Shown: piece after piece, positions 8,408 to 17,429 of the stretch
How the letters are laid out: each line of letters starts with the position of its first letter
Position numbering within the stretch: the stretch's first letter is position 1
Translations under genes and position numbers: made by a program
DNA from: Terriglobia bacterium
GTDB taxonomy: Bacteria; Acidobacteriota; Terriglobia; Bryobacterales; Bryobacteraceae
Length of the DNA: 48,742 nt
Assembly: GCA_021324185.1 (NCBI GenBank)
Contig: JAJPJN010000126.1
Span: forward strand, 1 to 48,742
Direction: 5' to 3'
The notes under the pieces: model-generated
What the model was told of the DNA's origin: nothing
What the model saw: the letters and a program-made list of their open reading frames with translations, nothing else
Database searches by the model: none

Positions 8408-8592
8408 TCACTCCAGCACCATCAGTCGCACCGCGCCTTCTCCAAAAGCCGCTTCCTGTCCGGAATAATCACCTCCGCCCGCTGGCGCTCACGGCATCGC
8501 TGTATCCAGATCTCCCGGCCGAGTCCACGCGATCCCATCGAAGTCTAGCCATTTTTCTTGCGTCCTGTGCTCAACTGGCCAGACCCGGACCG
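8408..8592 (-). pseudogene. Possible degraded 3' gene remnant
   Basis: Between the tRNA and the MFS transporter no intact gene is visible in about 295 bp. On the minus strand one frame reads like protein from 8592 to 8408 with a single in-frame TGA in the middle: a segment containing RTQEKWLDFDGIAWTRPGD, then the stop, then QEAAFGEGAVRLMVLE and a final stop. The frame starts directly after a TAG near 8593 and has no start codon. It could be the 3' remnant of a decayed gene or chance. I do not recognise the family. Confidence 0.2.
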
Positions 8593-8600
8593 CCTAGCGC

Positions 8601-9869
8601 TCACGCCTCAACCATCTGCCTCTCGCCCGGAATATTGGCCGGGGCCTTTGTCTCGGGAACTAACAGCGTGAACACAATGGCTCCGACGGCAGCAAGCAGC
8701 GTGAAGCAATAAAACGTGCTCTTAAACCCCAAGTGCTGGATCAGAGTACCGGTAATCAGGGGCCCTAGAACGCCGCCGGTAGCCAGCGCCGTGGCAAAGA
8801 GTCCCATCAACGTGTTGAAGCGTCCTTTGCCGCGCGTCAGGTCGGCTGAGAGGGCGACAACCGCAACGCCGTAGATTCCAGCCCCAATTCCGTCCAACGA
8901 TTGCAGCCAAACAATGGCGCTCGGCGTGGTCACAAACGAGTAAGAGAGGATGCGCAAGGGCAGAACCCAGAACGCAATTGCCATCACTGGTTTTCGCCCC
9001 CACAGATCGCAGTATTTTCCAGCCAGCAACGAGACCGGAACCATCACGATCTGCGCTGTGAGAACGGTGGCGGTCATCAGATCGTCCGAGCCGCCAAGCT
9101 TCTTCACATACAGCGCCACAGCCGGCAGAATTGGTGCATTCGCCAGGTGGAAAAGGAAAATGGAGATGAACAGAAATAAGACTACGCGATCGCGCAGAAG
9201 GACCGTCCATTTCACGGCCTGCTCATCATCGCGGGTCAGGCCGGTCGCGAGCCGCTCATTCAAATCGCGCTCGCGGATAATCAAAACGGCGATAGCCGCC
9301 AAAACGGAAGAGACCCCGACCGCATAAAAGATCGAGGTCAACCCCAGCGCCGCAACCAATCCCATCGCGATAGCCGCCGAAGCAATGTTTCCGGCGTGAT
9401 TCCAACTCTGGTTGATTCCCATCGTGCGGCTCAGCCTCTGATGTCCCACCAGTGCAAGCGCCAGCGCGCCCATCAAGGGAACGAAGAGCGTTTGCACCGC
9501 GCCTGCGATGAACAGCAGCGAATCGATGATGGCTGCTGAATGAGGCAGGAGAGGAATGAGTGTGAAGCACAGTCCAGTCAAAACTGCCGCCGTTGCAAAT
9601 AAGAGCCGGCGTCTCGACGAGCGGTCGGTAAGCAAGCCTGCCGGGGTTTGGAAGACAAGTGTGCCCAATCCCGCTGTAGCGGTCGCGATTCCGATCATGT
9701 CGTATCGCCAATGTGCCTCTCGCAAAAATGCATTCAGGACCGGAAGAACCACCCCCACCATTTCCGCCTGAAAGAAGTTAGCAGCATTCAGCCCGAACTG
9801 GCTCCGTGTTGAATTACGCTCTCCCATGCTCTTGCCGAATCCTTCCCGGCGGTTTGCCTGCTCCGGCAT
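8601..9869 (-). CDS. Major facilitator superfamily (MFS) transporter
   Basis: A 12-helix inner-membrane transporter of the MFS. The loop between helices 2 and 3 carries PAGLLTDRSSRRRLL, a match to the MFS motif G-x-L-a-D-r-x-g-r-r. The second half has the corresponding GKYCDLWGRKPVM. Length from the chosen start is 422 residues, normal for the family. I chose the ATG at 9869 because AAAGGTG lies about six bases upstream; the frame is open to 9968, and an ATG at 9827 (MGERNSTRS) is a second option. Substrate cannot be read from sequence; the pattern is closest to drug/metabolite efflux-type MFS proteins. It is divergent from the proline-rich protein and sensor kinase genes. Confidence 0.88.
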   Translation of the reverse strand: MPEQANRREGFGKSMGERNSTRSQFGLNAANFFQAEMVGVVLPVLNAFLREAHWRYDMIGIATATAGLGTLVFQTPAGLLTDRSSRRRLLFATAAVLTGLCFTLIPLLPHSAAIIDSLLFIAGAVQTLFVPLMGALALALVGHQRLSRTMGINQSWNHAGNIASAAIAMGLVAALGLTSIFYAVGVSSVLAAIAVLIIRERDLNERLATGLTRDDEQAVKWTVLLRDRVVLFLFISIFLFHLANAPILPAVALYVKKLGGSDDLMTATVLTAQIVMVPVSLLAGKYCDLWGRKPVMAIAFWVLPLRILSYSFVTTPSAIVWLQSLDGIGAGIYGVAVVALSADLTRGKGRFNTLMGLFATALATGGVLGPLITGTLIQHLGFKSTFYCFTLLAAVGAIVFTLLVPETKAPANIPGERQMVEA

Positions 9870-10039
9870 GGGCACCTTTACTGCCAACCTGGGAACCTCA
9901 GGTAAAATCGCGACCCGATTCGCTTCCATGTACGCTAACGTTGCGGTTAGTGAGTGGAAACCGTACATCCTGGTACTCCGAACGCTCAGAAACGCACGCG
10001 AAAAGACTGGGCGTACTCTTGCTGATTCAACCGGCGTGG

Positions 10040-10699
10040 ATGGCTGCCCGGCGGAGCTGCATCATGCTGTTGTGTGCATTTGCTGGAATTGTGCCAATGC
10101 TCGCGGTTCCACAGGGACCGCCCGGCCCGCCGCACCCGCCGCCTCCTCCGAATGCTGCGCCTCCGGCGCCCCCGGGCCCCGAACGTGACCCTAGACGATT
10201 GCAGCAAAGAATCGCCGATGTACGCAAGGGACTCAATCAGGTCGACAACGCGGACTCCATGCAGCGCGAAATTGCGAGCTTCGGCATGAATTATCTGGAG
10301 CGTTCAGAACTGGAACTCAAGCATGGGCAGCTTTTTGCCGCCGATCGTTTCCTGGGCGCAGCGGACGCATTCCGGCATGTGCTCGATCATCTGAACCACA
10401 TCCTCGGACGCGCCAAAGGACCCCCTCCCCCGCCTCCGCAAGCAATTTCCGATCACCTGCGGCAAGTCTATTTCCGGCTCCGTCTTTCCGACTTCTTTCT
10501 CCAGCAGATCCCCAACCCGAAGCCCGAACGGCTTTCCGCGCTCGCTAGCCATTTCTATCAGCTTGCTTTACAGGCGTATCAAGCCCGAAACTGGGTTGCT
10601 GCCGACGAGTACACAAAGTCCGCCGACGATATTACGCACGCGCTCGAAAATATTGCGCAAGCAGCAATTCCTGAGCCCTCTGGTCAACGGTGGCGATGA
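10040..10699 (+). CDS. Secreted proline-rich helical protein upstream of a sensor kinase
   Basis: A 219-residue protein, not assigned to a known family. From the ATG at 10040 it begins with a signal peptide (MAARRSC then a hydrophobic stretch to about residue 22). A proline-rich segment (PQGPPGPPHPPPPPN) and a mostly helical charged domain follow, with a second short polyproline run (GPPPPPPQ) in the middle. The longer frame from 9806 lacks a signal peptide and overlaps the divergent transporter region, so I rejected that start. Its stop overlaps the start of the histidine kinase as ATGA, implying translational coupling. A role as periplasmic partner or sensor input of that kinase is an inference from position only. 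Confidence 0.75.
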   Translation: MAARRSCIMLLCAFAGIVPMLAVPQGPPGPPHPPPPPNAAPPAPPGPERDPRRLQQRIADVRKGLNQVDNADSMQREIASFGMNYLERSELELKHGQLFAADRFLGAADAFRHVLDHLNHILGRAKGPPPPPPQAISDHLRQVYFRLRLSDFFLQQIPNPKPERLSALASHFYQLALQAYQARNWVAADEYTKSADDITHALENIAQAAIPEPSGQRWR

Positions 10700-12138
10700 G
10701 AGCCCTTTTACAGAAACGGCGTCTGCAGCTCCAACTCCTGTCCGCATTCCTCGCCGTCGCCTGCGTAGCGGCTTCGAGCGTTCTAGTCATTTCGGATGCC
10801 ATCCGGCACGCCCAAGGCTTCGTACTCGCAGATGCGAATCGAGCCTTGCAGAGCGCCATTGCAGACCTGAAAGAGCAATACCAGGAGCGAAGCTCGCAGG
10901 ACAGTTCGTGGTCATCTTTACCGCTTGGCGCGCGCGACCTCTCGTTGCGGGCCATTTCTCAAGCAGTGTTGAGCTCCTATCCCGGAGTGGAAGGCGGCTA
11001 CTGGAGTGCCTCTACATTTCTTGGCTACTCATTTCCTACTCACGATGAGGCCGCGCATAAGACGGATGTGCCGGCGGCTGAGCGAGGCGCAATCGAGTCT
11101 GTCATCAAACAGGCGCTGGCACGGGGCACTGGCCAGCAAGTATTACGCGGCAAAACGGACCTGGTGGTGATTCGCGCAGCCAGGCAGGGCGGCATTGCCG
11201 TTTGGGCGATGAAGCGCTTACCCGGCCAAGCCGAGCCGGGCGCATGGCGCCGGAGTGTTCTTTTGGCTGTGCTCATTACTGCCGCACTAATTGGCGCTGC
11301 CGGTGTTCTTGGGACCAGCATGCAGCTTCATCGCGGCATTGCCGAGATTACGCAAGGTTTGTCGGCGCTGAAAGCGGATTTCGGCCACGGGCTGTCGGAA
11401 CGAAAAGATGAACTGGGCGAGATCAGCCGCGCAATCAATGAAATGGCGGCCGTCCGGAGAAAACTCGAGGCCGAGCTTCGCCGTGAAGACCGCCTGAGAA
11501 CCACCGGCCGTCTGGTCGCCTCGATTGCACACGAAATACGGAATCCACTCAACAGTATTCGTTTATGTATGCAACTGCTTGAACAGCGGCTGGAAAAGAA
11601 CACGTTGCGGCGCGAAGATTTTCGCCTCGTCCGGGATGAAGTGGATCGCATGAACCAGTTGCTGGCCGACCTCTTAGCGTTTCAGCAAGGACGCCCGCCT
11701 CAGATGCGGCCCCAACGCATCTATCCGTTGCTAGAGCGCTGTGTTCAATTGACTCAGCATCAGGCGGAGAGACGTGGCGTGCAACTCCTGCTCGAGGCGA
11801 ATCAATCCGAAGTGCAGGCCTCTGTGGATGATCGTCAGTTCATGCAAGTAGTAATGAATTTAGTGCTAAATGCCATCGAAGCCACAGAGGGTCGCGGCAA
11901 GGTTGTTATACGAATGCGGCCTGATTCCGATTCTGTTGCTGTCGAGGTGAGCGATGAAGGACCGGGCCTCACAGCAGAGCAGCAGGAACACCTGTTTGAA
12001 CCTTTTTATACGACCAAAGCCAATGGGGTCGGCCTGGGCCTCGCTGTTTCAAGGGAGCTGATGCAAAGCATGGGCGGGCAACTCTCTTACAGGCCCGGTG
12101 AAGGCGGGGCCACCTTCGTCGTCGAACTACCAACGTAA
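10696..12138 (+). CDS. Membrane sensor histidine kinase
   Basis: A 480-residue two-component sensor. It has an N-terminal membrane helix (about 15-33), an extracytoplasmic sensor region of about 150 residues, a second helix (about 187-206), a HAMP-like linker, a HisKA dimerisation domain and a HATPase domain. The H-box is SIAHEIRNPLNS with phospho-acceptor H279. The N box is NLVLNAIEA, the G1 box DEGPGL and the G2 box GVGLGLAVS. The ATG at 10696 overlaps the upstream stop (ATGA); a GTG two codons earlier is possible. The NtrC-type regulator starts six bases after its stop and is surely its partner. The sensed signal is unknown. The arrangement resembles NtrB/AtoS-type kinases paired with sigma-54 activators. 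Confidence 0.95.
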   Translation: MRALLQKRRLQLQLLSAFLAVACVAASSVLVISDAIRHAQGFVLADANRALQSAIADLKEQYQERSSQDSSWSSLPLGARDLSLRAISQAVLSSYPGVEGGYWSASTFLGYSFPTHDEAAHKTDVPAAERGAIESVIKQALARGTGQQVLRGKTDLVVIRAARQGGIAVWAMKRLPGQAEPGAWRRSVLLAVLITAALIGAAGVLGTSMQLHRGIAEITQGLSALKADFGHGLSERKDELGEISRAINEMAAVRRKLEAELRREDRLRTTGRLVASIAHEIRNPLNSIRLCMQLLEQRLEKNTLRREDFRLVRDEVDRMNQLLADLLAFQQGRPPQMRPQRIYPLLERCVQLTQHQAERRGVQLLLEANQSEVQASVDDRQFMQVVMNLVLNAIEATEGRGKVVIRMRPDSDSVAVEVSDEGPGLTAEQQEHLFEPFYTTKANGVGLGLAVSRELMQSMGGQLSYRPGEGGATFVVELPT

Positions 12139-12144
12139 AAGGTT

Positions 12145-13512
12145 ATGCCAGCCGAAACGATACTCATAGCGGAAGACGAGACAGTGGCGCGGTTGTCCCT
12201 GATCGAGCTTTTGGAAAATCAAGGATTCCGGGTTATTGCCGCCGAAAATGGCCACGAGGCCCTGTCGTGCTTGCTCCAGAAAAACCCCGACGTCGCTCTC
12301 CTCGATGTGCGTATGCCGGGTTTGGACGGCATTTCCGTTCTGCGCCGCGCACGCGAGGCCGGGTCCGGCACCGCGCTCATCGTCATGACCGCACACGGCG
12401 ACAGCAACATTGCCATCGACGCGATGCGCCTGGGAGCATACGATTACATTTCCAAACCAATCGATTTCGAACAGCTCCTTCCGCTCCTAAGGCGAGCCTT
12501 GAAACGGCGCATACTCGCGCGTCGTTCCGATGCTTCCCCCGAACCGCTCATCCTTCCCGCCGAGGTTGCCCCGATGATGATCGGCCACAGCCCGGCCATG
12601 CAGCATGTCTACAAGCTAATCGGCCAGGTTGCAGCGAGCGACGCGACGGTCTTAGTCCGAGGTGAATCCGGCACGGGAAAGGAATTAGTGGTGAACGCGA
12701 TTCACCACAACAGCCTGCGCGCAAAAGGGCCGCTCGTAAAAGTCAATTGTGCCGCCATTCCCGAAACCCTCCTTGAATCGGAGCTCTTCGGCCACGAAAA
12801 AGGAGCATTCACGAATGCTATGTACCGGCGCATCGGCCGCTTCGAAGAAGCGCGAAACGGCACTCTGTTTCTCGACGAAATAGGAGAGTTAGCTCCTGCG
12901 CTTCAATCCAAGTTGTTGCGAGCCGTTCAGGAGCGAACAATCGAGCGTTTGGGAAGCAACACTTCAATCGCGGTCGATCTCCGGCTCATTACCGCTACAT
13001 CGCGCAATCTCGAAGAAGCGGTTGGCGAAGGCAAATTCCGCGAAGATCTTTATTACCGCCTGAACGTGATTACGATTCAACTGCCGCCGTTACGAGAGCG
13101 GCGCCAGGACATCCCCGCATTGGTGCAGCATTTTCTGCAGCGAGGCGGCCGACGGGTGAGTATCACGCCAGGCGCTCTCGCCTTGCTGTGCGATTACCAC
13201 TGGCCCGGCAACGTACGCGAACTGGAAAACGCCATTGAACGCGCCGCGGTGCTCGCGCGAAGCGGCGTCATCGACGAAAGCGATATTCAACTGCATCCTG
13301 TAGTGCACCGGGAGGCCGCCCACTGGACAGAACAGATTTCCTTAGAGGACGGATGGAAGGCCAATCTTGCAGCGGCAGAGAAATCGATGGTCGAGCGCGC
13401 TCTTCGGAAGGCAGAAGGAAACAAATCGCGGGCGGCCGAATTGCTGGGCATCCATCGCAGATTGCTCTACGAGAAGTTGCGCGAATACGGGCTTGAGAAT
13501 GAACAAGGATGA
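12145..13512 (+). CDS. NtrC-family sigma-54-type response regulator with GAFTNA loop
   Basis: A 455-residue regulator with three parts. The receiver domain (1-120) has phospho-acceptor D54 in LLDVRMPG and conserved K104. The AAA+ domain (about 146-375) has Walker A GESGTGKE at 173-180 and Walker B LFLDEIGE at 241-248. The C-terminal Fis-type helix-turn-helix contains [20 protein letters not shown]. In classic activators the GAFTGA loop touches sigma-54; here it reads GAFTNA (220-225), so the second Gly is Asn. Because GAF and T are kept, it may still act with sigma-54, but this is uncertain. It is in one operon with the kinase and the secreted proline-rich protein. I saw no clear -24/-12 promoter in the window, so its targets are unknown. 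Confidence 0.95.
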   Translation: MPAETILIAEDETVARLSLIELLENQGFRVIAAENGHEALSCLLQKNPDVALLDVRMPGLDGISVLRRAREAGSGTALIVMTAHGDSNIAIDAMRLGAYDYISKPIDFEQLLPLLRRALKRRILARRSDASPEPLILPAEVAPMMIGHSPAMQHVYKLIGQVAASDATVLVRGESGTGKELVVNAIHHNSLRAKGPLVKVNCAAIPETLLESELFGHEKGAFTNAMYRRIGRFEEARNGTLFLDEIGELAPALQSKLLRAVQERTIERLGSNTSIAVDLRLITATSRNLEEAVGEGKFREDLYYRLNVITIQLPPLRERRQDIPALVQHFLQRGGRRVSITPGALALLCDYHWPGNVRELENAIERAAVLARSGVIDESDIQLHPVVHREAAHWTEQISLEDGWKANLAAAEKSMVERALRKAEGNKSRAAELLGIHRRLLYEKLREYGLENEQG

Positions 13513-13528
13513 TGCAGTTCGGCGCTCA

Positions 13529-16111
13529 TCAAAAATGCACACGTACCGAAAACTGCATCTCTCGTCCGTTATAGCCGGCATCCGGTTCGCCAAATAGCGG
13601 CGAGGTTATGACTCCCACGTATGCGCTGGGATTTCTATGGTTCGTCACATTAAATGCATTGGCTGCGATTTCGCAATCGAGCTTTCGTCCCTCCAGGTCG
13701 AAACGGAACACCCTGGCCAGATGTACATCCACCGAGATAAAGCCGGCGCCTCGCCCTGTATTTCTGGTGATGCCTGGCGGCCTGTCGTTTGGATAGGGAT
13801 CGCCATCGGTATCCCGGCCTGTTGTGACGTCGTACGGCAGGCCCGAATGAATCGAGGTCAAAGTTCCGAATGTGAAGTGCCACGGCAACTGGACCGTTCC
13901 AGATAAGCCGAACCGGTGGCGTATGTCGTTGTTTGCCGGCCCCCACTCTGGCCGCAGATCGTAGTTGTTCGCCGGCAGCACAAACATGCTGCTGAATCCA
14001 GCGCCGGGCGCCGGTCCCATGCCGCCCGGAGGTGGCGGCCCGAAGACATCGCCTGTGTCGTCCCATAAATAGGACAACGTATATTGCGCCACGAACTGGT
14101 AGCGGCGGTTTGGCGGGCTCTTCAGGGTGATATTCAGGAGATCTCCGCGGGACGAGGCGGAAGATTCAATCTGATCCACGTTGCCCGCATGCGGGTTGGG
14201 CAAAATGCCCGTCACTGGCAGCGGCGCATTGATGTTTCGCGTTCGAAATAAGTGGTCGCCGCGTTCGTAGGTGTATTCTCCCGTCACAATAAATCCAGAC
14301 GGCAATTGCCGCTCGATTGTCGCGCTGGTTTGATACATGCGCGGAAATGTCATGCTCTGGTCGAGTTGAAACGTCGCGGTAGGCTGCATGGCGATGAGCA
14401 ACGCCGGGTTTAGAACGGGAAATGGCGGATTTTCGATGACATAGGAAAGCGTGTTTACCCCATTGAAGCGCAGGACCTGCTGCAAAATCACGGGCGGCCT
14501 TCGATCGTAAAAGATTCCACCTCCCAGCCGGAGAACGGTCTTCCTGCCCCGATCGGGAGACCACGCCAGCGCCAAACGCGGCGCCACATTGCCGTACCGG
14601 TCAAAGTGGCTTTGAAACTCATGCCGCACGCCGGCGAATAGCGTGACTCGCCGGTATTGCTTTTCTAACTGCAAATACCAGTCATAGTCGTCCTGCTCTC
14701 CGGTTATCAACGGATCACCAGCGTTCACCACATACAGCGACGGGTCATTCGCCAGATACGCGCTGAGCGACGCAAACTGATAAGTCCCGCCATAATTGTC
14801 CGCGCTGAAATTGCGAAAGGGATGGAATCTTGCTTCAACTCCGACTTTGATCGTGAGAGAGCCACGCGTAGCAGCTAAGGACTCGAGAAACTCGGCCCGC
14901 GGCTCTTTTCGCCAGTCATCGCGTTGCGCTCCTCCTTCCTGAAACGCACCCGGGACGACAATCGACGGCGCGTTGCTCTCTGACGTGAACTGCTCGTAAT
15001 TGGTGCCTAAGGCGACGCGAAACGTGTTTAACAGGTTTGGTGAAAAGACATATTGATCGCTAAACTCCCAGCGGTAATCGTGATGGAAGTGATTCACTCC
15101 GGCATCCGGCAATATGAGCCCGCCAACGCTCATATTGCTGGCTTCGTCCTGGTGCAACTCATACTTTCCCGAAAACTTATTGCGATCACTGCAATTCCAA
15201 TCCACGCGTCCGGTCACCAGCTCCTGGGTCAAGGGCGCGAGGACGTTTTCGCTTAGAAGGCCTGTGGGTAAATACGCCAGCACCGGCGCCGCTTGCTGCT
15301 GTTCCTCGCGATCCGCTGAGAGGAAGAAATACACCTCCTTACGCCAGAGCGGACCGCTAAGTGCCGCTTCATAGCCATATCTCGAAAACGGCGGCTTGCC
15401 CGATGCGAACGGATTGCGTGCGTCGAACAGCGAATTTCGAGCGCGATAGAAAAACTCGCCGTGCAACGCATCACCACCGGCTTTCGTAGTTACTTCAATC
15501 CGATCCTTGCCGGGTTTCGGAAATTCGGCTGAGTATTCGTTCGTGTTGATTCGAACGCTTTGAACCATAGACGGCGTGAGAGTGACGCTATCGTCCCGCT
15601 CCATGCCATCGACCACAATCGTGGGCGCTTGTCCACCCGCCGGGTTGGTGAAAAAAGTCAGCGCGCTCAAAACATCGCCGTCCTTTACCGGCAGCTGGTT
15701 CAATTCCTCCGATCCGAATGTCAAGGCATCCTGATGCGCCTCTGTCGAAGTCTCCAGCGTTTGGGCTCGCTCAGAAACAGTAATCGAATATTTCTCTTCG
15801 CGTAACGCCAGCGCGATCGTGATCGATTGATTGCTCCGGCCCATCGTCACAGGTACCGTCTTGTCCTGAAAATGCTCGCTGTGGACGTGCACTGAATAAC
15901 GTCCCGGCGCGAGTGAAGAAATCAGAAAACCACCGCTTCGGTCTGTCGATCCGGAGAATACCGTTTTCCCTTGGCCGTCGATCAATTCGATATGCGCGGC
16001 AGCAAGCGCGCGGCCGGCGGGGTCTACGATGACTCCTTGCAAAGAGACGGCGCCCAGAGCAATCAGCGCGCTTGCCATGCAAAGCAGTAGAAGATGGCAT
16101 ACCGGCTTCAT
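13529..16111 (-). CDS. Oar-like TonB-dependent receptor with carboxypeptidase-regulatory N-terminal domain
   Basis: An 860-residue outer-membrane beta-barrel protein. After a signal peptide (about 1-24) comes a carboxypeptidase-regulatory-like fold (about 24-90, LQGVIVDPAGRAL to GRYSVHVHSEHF). A plug-like domain follows (about 118-215, with PTIVVDGMERDD and IEVTTKAGGDALHGEFFYRARNS split by this notation), then a long barrel ending in an aromatic residue (RVHF), as required for barrel assembly. This Oar-type architecture is highly expanded in Acidobacteriota and is thought to serve uptake of large substrates or surface functions. No substrate is evident. It is shorter than many acidobacterial Oar proteins (about 1,000-1,200 residues). 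It converges on the response regulator with a 16-bp gap. Confidence 0.92.
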   Translation of the reverse strand: MKPVCHLLLLCMASALIALGAVSLQGVIVDPAGRALAAAHIELIDGQGKTVFSGSTDRSGGFLISSLAPGRYSVHVHSEHFQDKTVPVTMGRSNQSITIALALREEKYSITVSERAQTLETSTEAHQDALTFGSEELNQLPVKDGDVLSALTFFTNPAGGQAPTIVVDGMERDDSVTLTPSMVQSVRINTNEYSAEFPKPGKDRIEVTTKAGGDALHGEFFYRARNSLFDARNPFASGKPPFSRYGYEAALSGPLWRKEVYFFLSADREEQQQAAPVLAYLPTGLLSENVLAPLTQELVTGRVDWNCSDRNKFSGKYELHQDEASNMSVGGLILPDAGVNHFHHDYRWEFSDQYVFSPNLLNTFRVALGTNYEQFTSESNAPSIVVPGAFQEGGAQRDDWRKEPRAEFLESLAATRGSLTIKVGVEARFHPFRNFSADNYGGTYQFASLSAYLANDPSLYVVNAGDPLITGEQDDYDWYLQLEKQYRRVTLFAGVRHEFQSHFDRYGNVAPRLALAWSPDRGRKTVLRLGGGIFYDRRPPVILQQVLRFNGVNTLSYVIENPPFPVLNPALLIAMQPTATFQLDQSMTFPRMYQTSATIERQLPSGFIVTGEYTYERGDHLFRTRNINAPLPVTGILPNPHAGNVDQIESSASSRGDLLNITLKSPPNRRYQFVAQYTLSYLWDDTGDVFGPPPPGGMGPAPGAGFSSMFVLPANNYDLRPEWGPANNDIRHRFGLSGTVQLPWHFTFGTLTSIHSGLPYDVTTGRDTDGDPYPNDRPPGITRNTGRGAGFISVDVHLARVFRFDLEGRKLDCEIAANAFNVTNHRNPSAYVGVITSPLFGEPDAGYNGREMQFSVRVHF

Positions 16112-16184
16112 GACCGATGTCAGGCCTTTCTGTCATGTTTTTCAAGAAAGTTGCGCTAAGCGGCCGCGGGCACAAAAATCGCTC

Positions 16185-17213
16185 TCAACGCACCGGACCT
16201 GAGCCGATCACACGCCCACCAACCGTGATCGTTTGGACATCGATGATGGTTCTTCCATCAATTCCCTGCCGGGGAATGCCGCTGACCGAGATAGTCGCTC
16301 CGGTTCGCGCCAGAGAGCGAACCTGCGATGCAACATCCGGAGGCATCAGCGCGAGCGTCCCATTCTTCAGCAGCACTCCGTTTGTTTCTCCATTCGGCCC
16401 GAAGTTGAAGCGCTCGATTGCGCTGCGAACTGTCGCCGAGGCCCTCTGCCAGCCGGCCGCCACACCTGTGCCCGCCGGTGCCGGAGGCGGCGGAGGCGGC
16501 CCCGCTATATCGCCTTGCGCCGGCCCGGGAGCATTCGGCGGTGGAACTGGCGTTGCGGCTGCATTGGGTGGCGGCGGCGGCGGTACCGGACCACCTGGGC
16601 CGCGCCGCGCTCTCGGGCCGCGTGGGGGCGGCGGCGGCGCAACTCCATCATCGGGAGGTGGCGGCGGAGGTGCTGATGCACCCGCACCGGGCGGCGGAGG
16701 CGGAGCCACTCCAGCTGGTCCAGGCACCGGCGGAGGCGGTCCCGCGGGCGTTACCGTAATTGCCGTTTTCGTGCGCCGATTCGTGATGGTTGCGGCATCG
16801 AAGAGCGTATCGCCTGCCGGTCCGGCGTGCGACCAACCAGTCGCCGTGATCGACGTTCCCACAGGCGCAATTGCGCTGACTTGATTCGCGTATTCAGGTG
16901 GAAAGTGTACGACCACCCCGCGATCAAGAATCAAACCGTCCAGCCCGCCGGGCCCGTAATTGAAGCTTCGAACAGTTCCGCTGATTGTGCTCCCCGCGGT
17001 TGTGGAAGCTTGCAGAGGCGGCGGTGGCGGGCCTCCGGGAGCTGGGGCTGCAGGCGCTGTGTAGCCGGGAGGCGGAGGAGGAGGCACGCGTTGGGCGCAT
17101 CCTGGTGCTGCCAGAAGAAGTCCGCCGAACGTCGCCAGGAATGCCGCCCGAATCAGACCACATCGCCCGCAAAATTCCGAAGAAGACGGATCACAGTGTT
17201 TTCGAATAATCAT
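16185..17213 (-). CDS. Exported polyproline protein with a duplicated beta-domain (DUF5666-like)
   Basis: A 342-residue secreted protein with two copies of a small beta-rich domain at about 77-144 and 261-331. They share the patterns FNYGPGG / FNFGPNG, GLILDRGVVVHFPPEYANQV / GVLLKNGTLALMPPDVASQV and a final DAATIT / DVQTIT. A polyproline linker of about 110 residues separates them. The domain resembles OB-like DUF5666 modules, but I cannot confirm this. The N-terminus has a hydrophobic stretch ending LLLAAPGCAQ; the Cys at 39 could be lipidated, although Pro at -2 is poor for a lipobox. The start is supported by AAAGGA nine bases upstream. Very Gly-rich frames on the opposite strand are only its shadow. 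Function unknown. Confidence 0.8.
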   Translation of the reverse strand: MIIRKHCDPSSSEFCGRCGLIRAAFLATFGGLLLAAPGCAQRVPPPPPPGYTAPAAPAPGGPPPPPLQASTTAGSTISGTVRSFNYGPGGLDGLILDRGVVVHFPPEYANQVSAIAPVGTSITATGWSHAGPAGDTLFDAATITNRRTKTAITVTPAGPPPPVPGPAGVAPPPPPGAGASAPPPPPPDDGVAPPPPPRGPRARRGPGGPVPPPPPPNAAATPVPPPNAPGPAQGDIAGPPPPPPAPAGTGVAAGWQRASATVRSAIERFNFGPNGETNGVLLKNGTLALMPPDVASQVRSLARTGATISVSGIPRQGIDGRTIIDVQTITVGGRVIGSGPVR

Positions 17214-17406
17214 TGCTCGTCATCCTTTCTAATCCCCTTGAGGCGCAACCTGAATGCCAAAGCTTCCAAGCTGCTCCAGGTCGGAAGTGGCTCAGAAATA
17301 AACGCGGATCGCCGCCGCCAGGGAATCAACAGGAAGAAGACCGGGCGGAACTCGAACACCAACCGTTGTCTTTGCGCTCAACGGCCCGCTCTCCTCCTCG
17401 CCACAC

Positions 17407-17429
17407 AAAAAACCCGGCTTTCAGCCGGC
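17407..17429 (-). terminator. Compact terminator at the end of the anion transporter gene
   Basis: Read on the minus strand, GCCGGC-TGAAA-GCCGG plus a run of six T forms a short GC-rich hairpin. The stop codon TGA lies in the loop. The rest of 17214-17420, between the transporter and the polyproline protein gene, shows no gene that I can support. Confidence 0.65.

Noticed and set aside
8246-8548. 100-residue plus-strand frame
   Set aside because: Begins inside the tRNA-Gln gene and has no protein character.
16117-16884. Glycine-rich plus-strand frame resembling a structural protein
   Set aside because: The Gly runs are the complement of the polyproline codons of the gene on the other strand.
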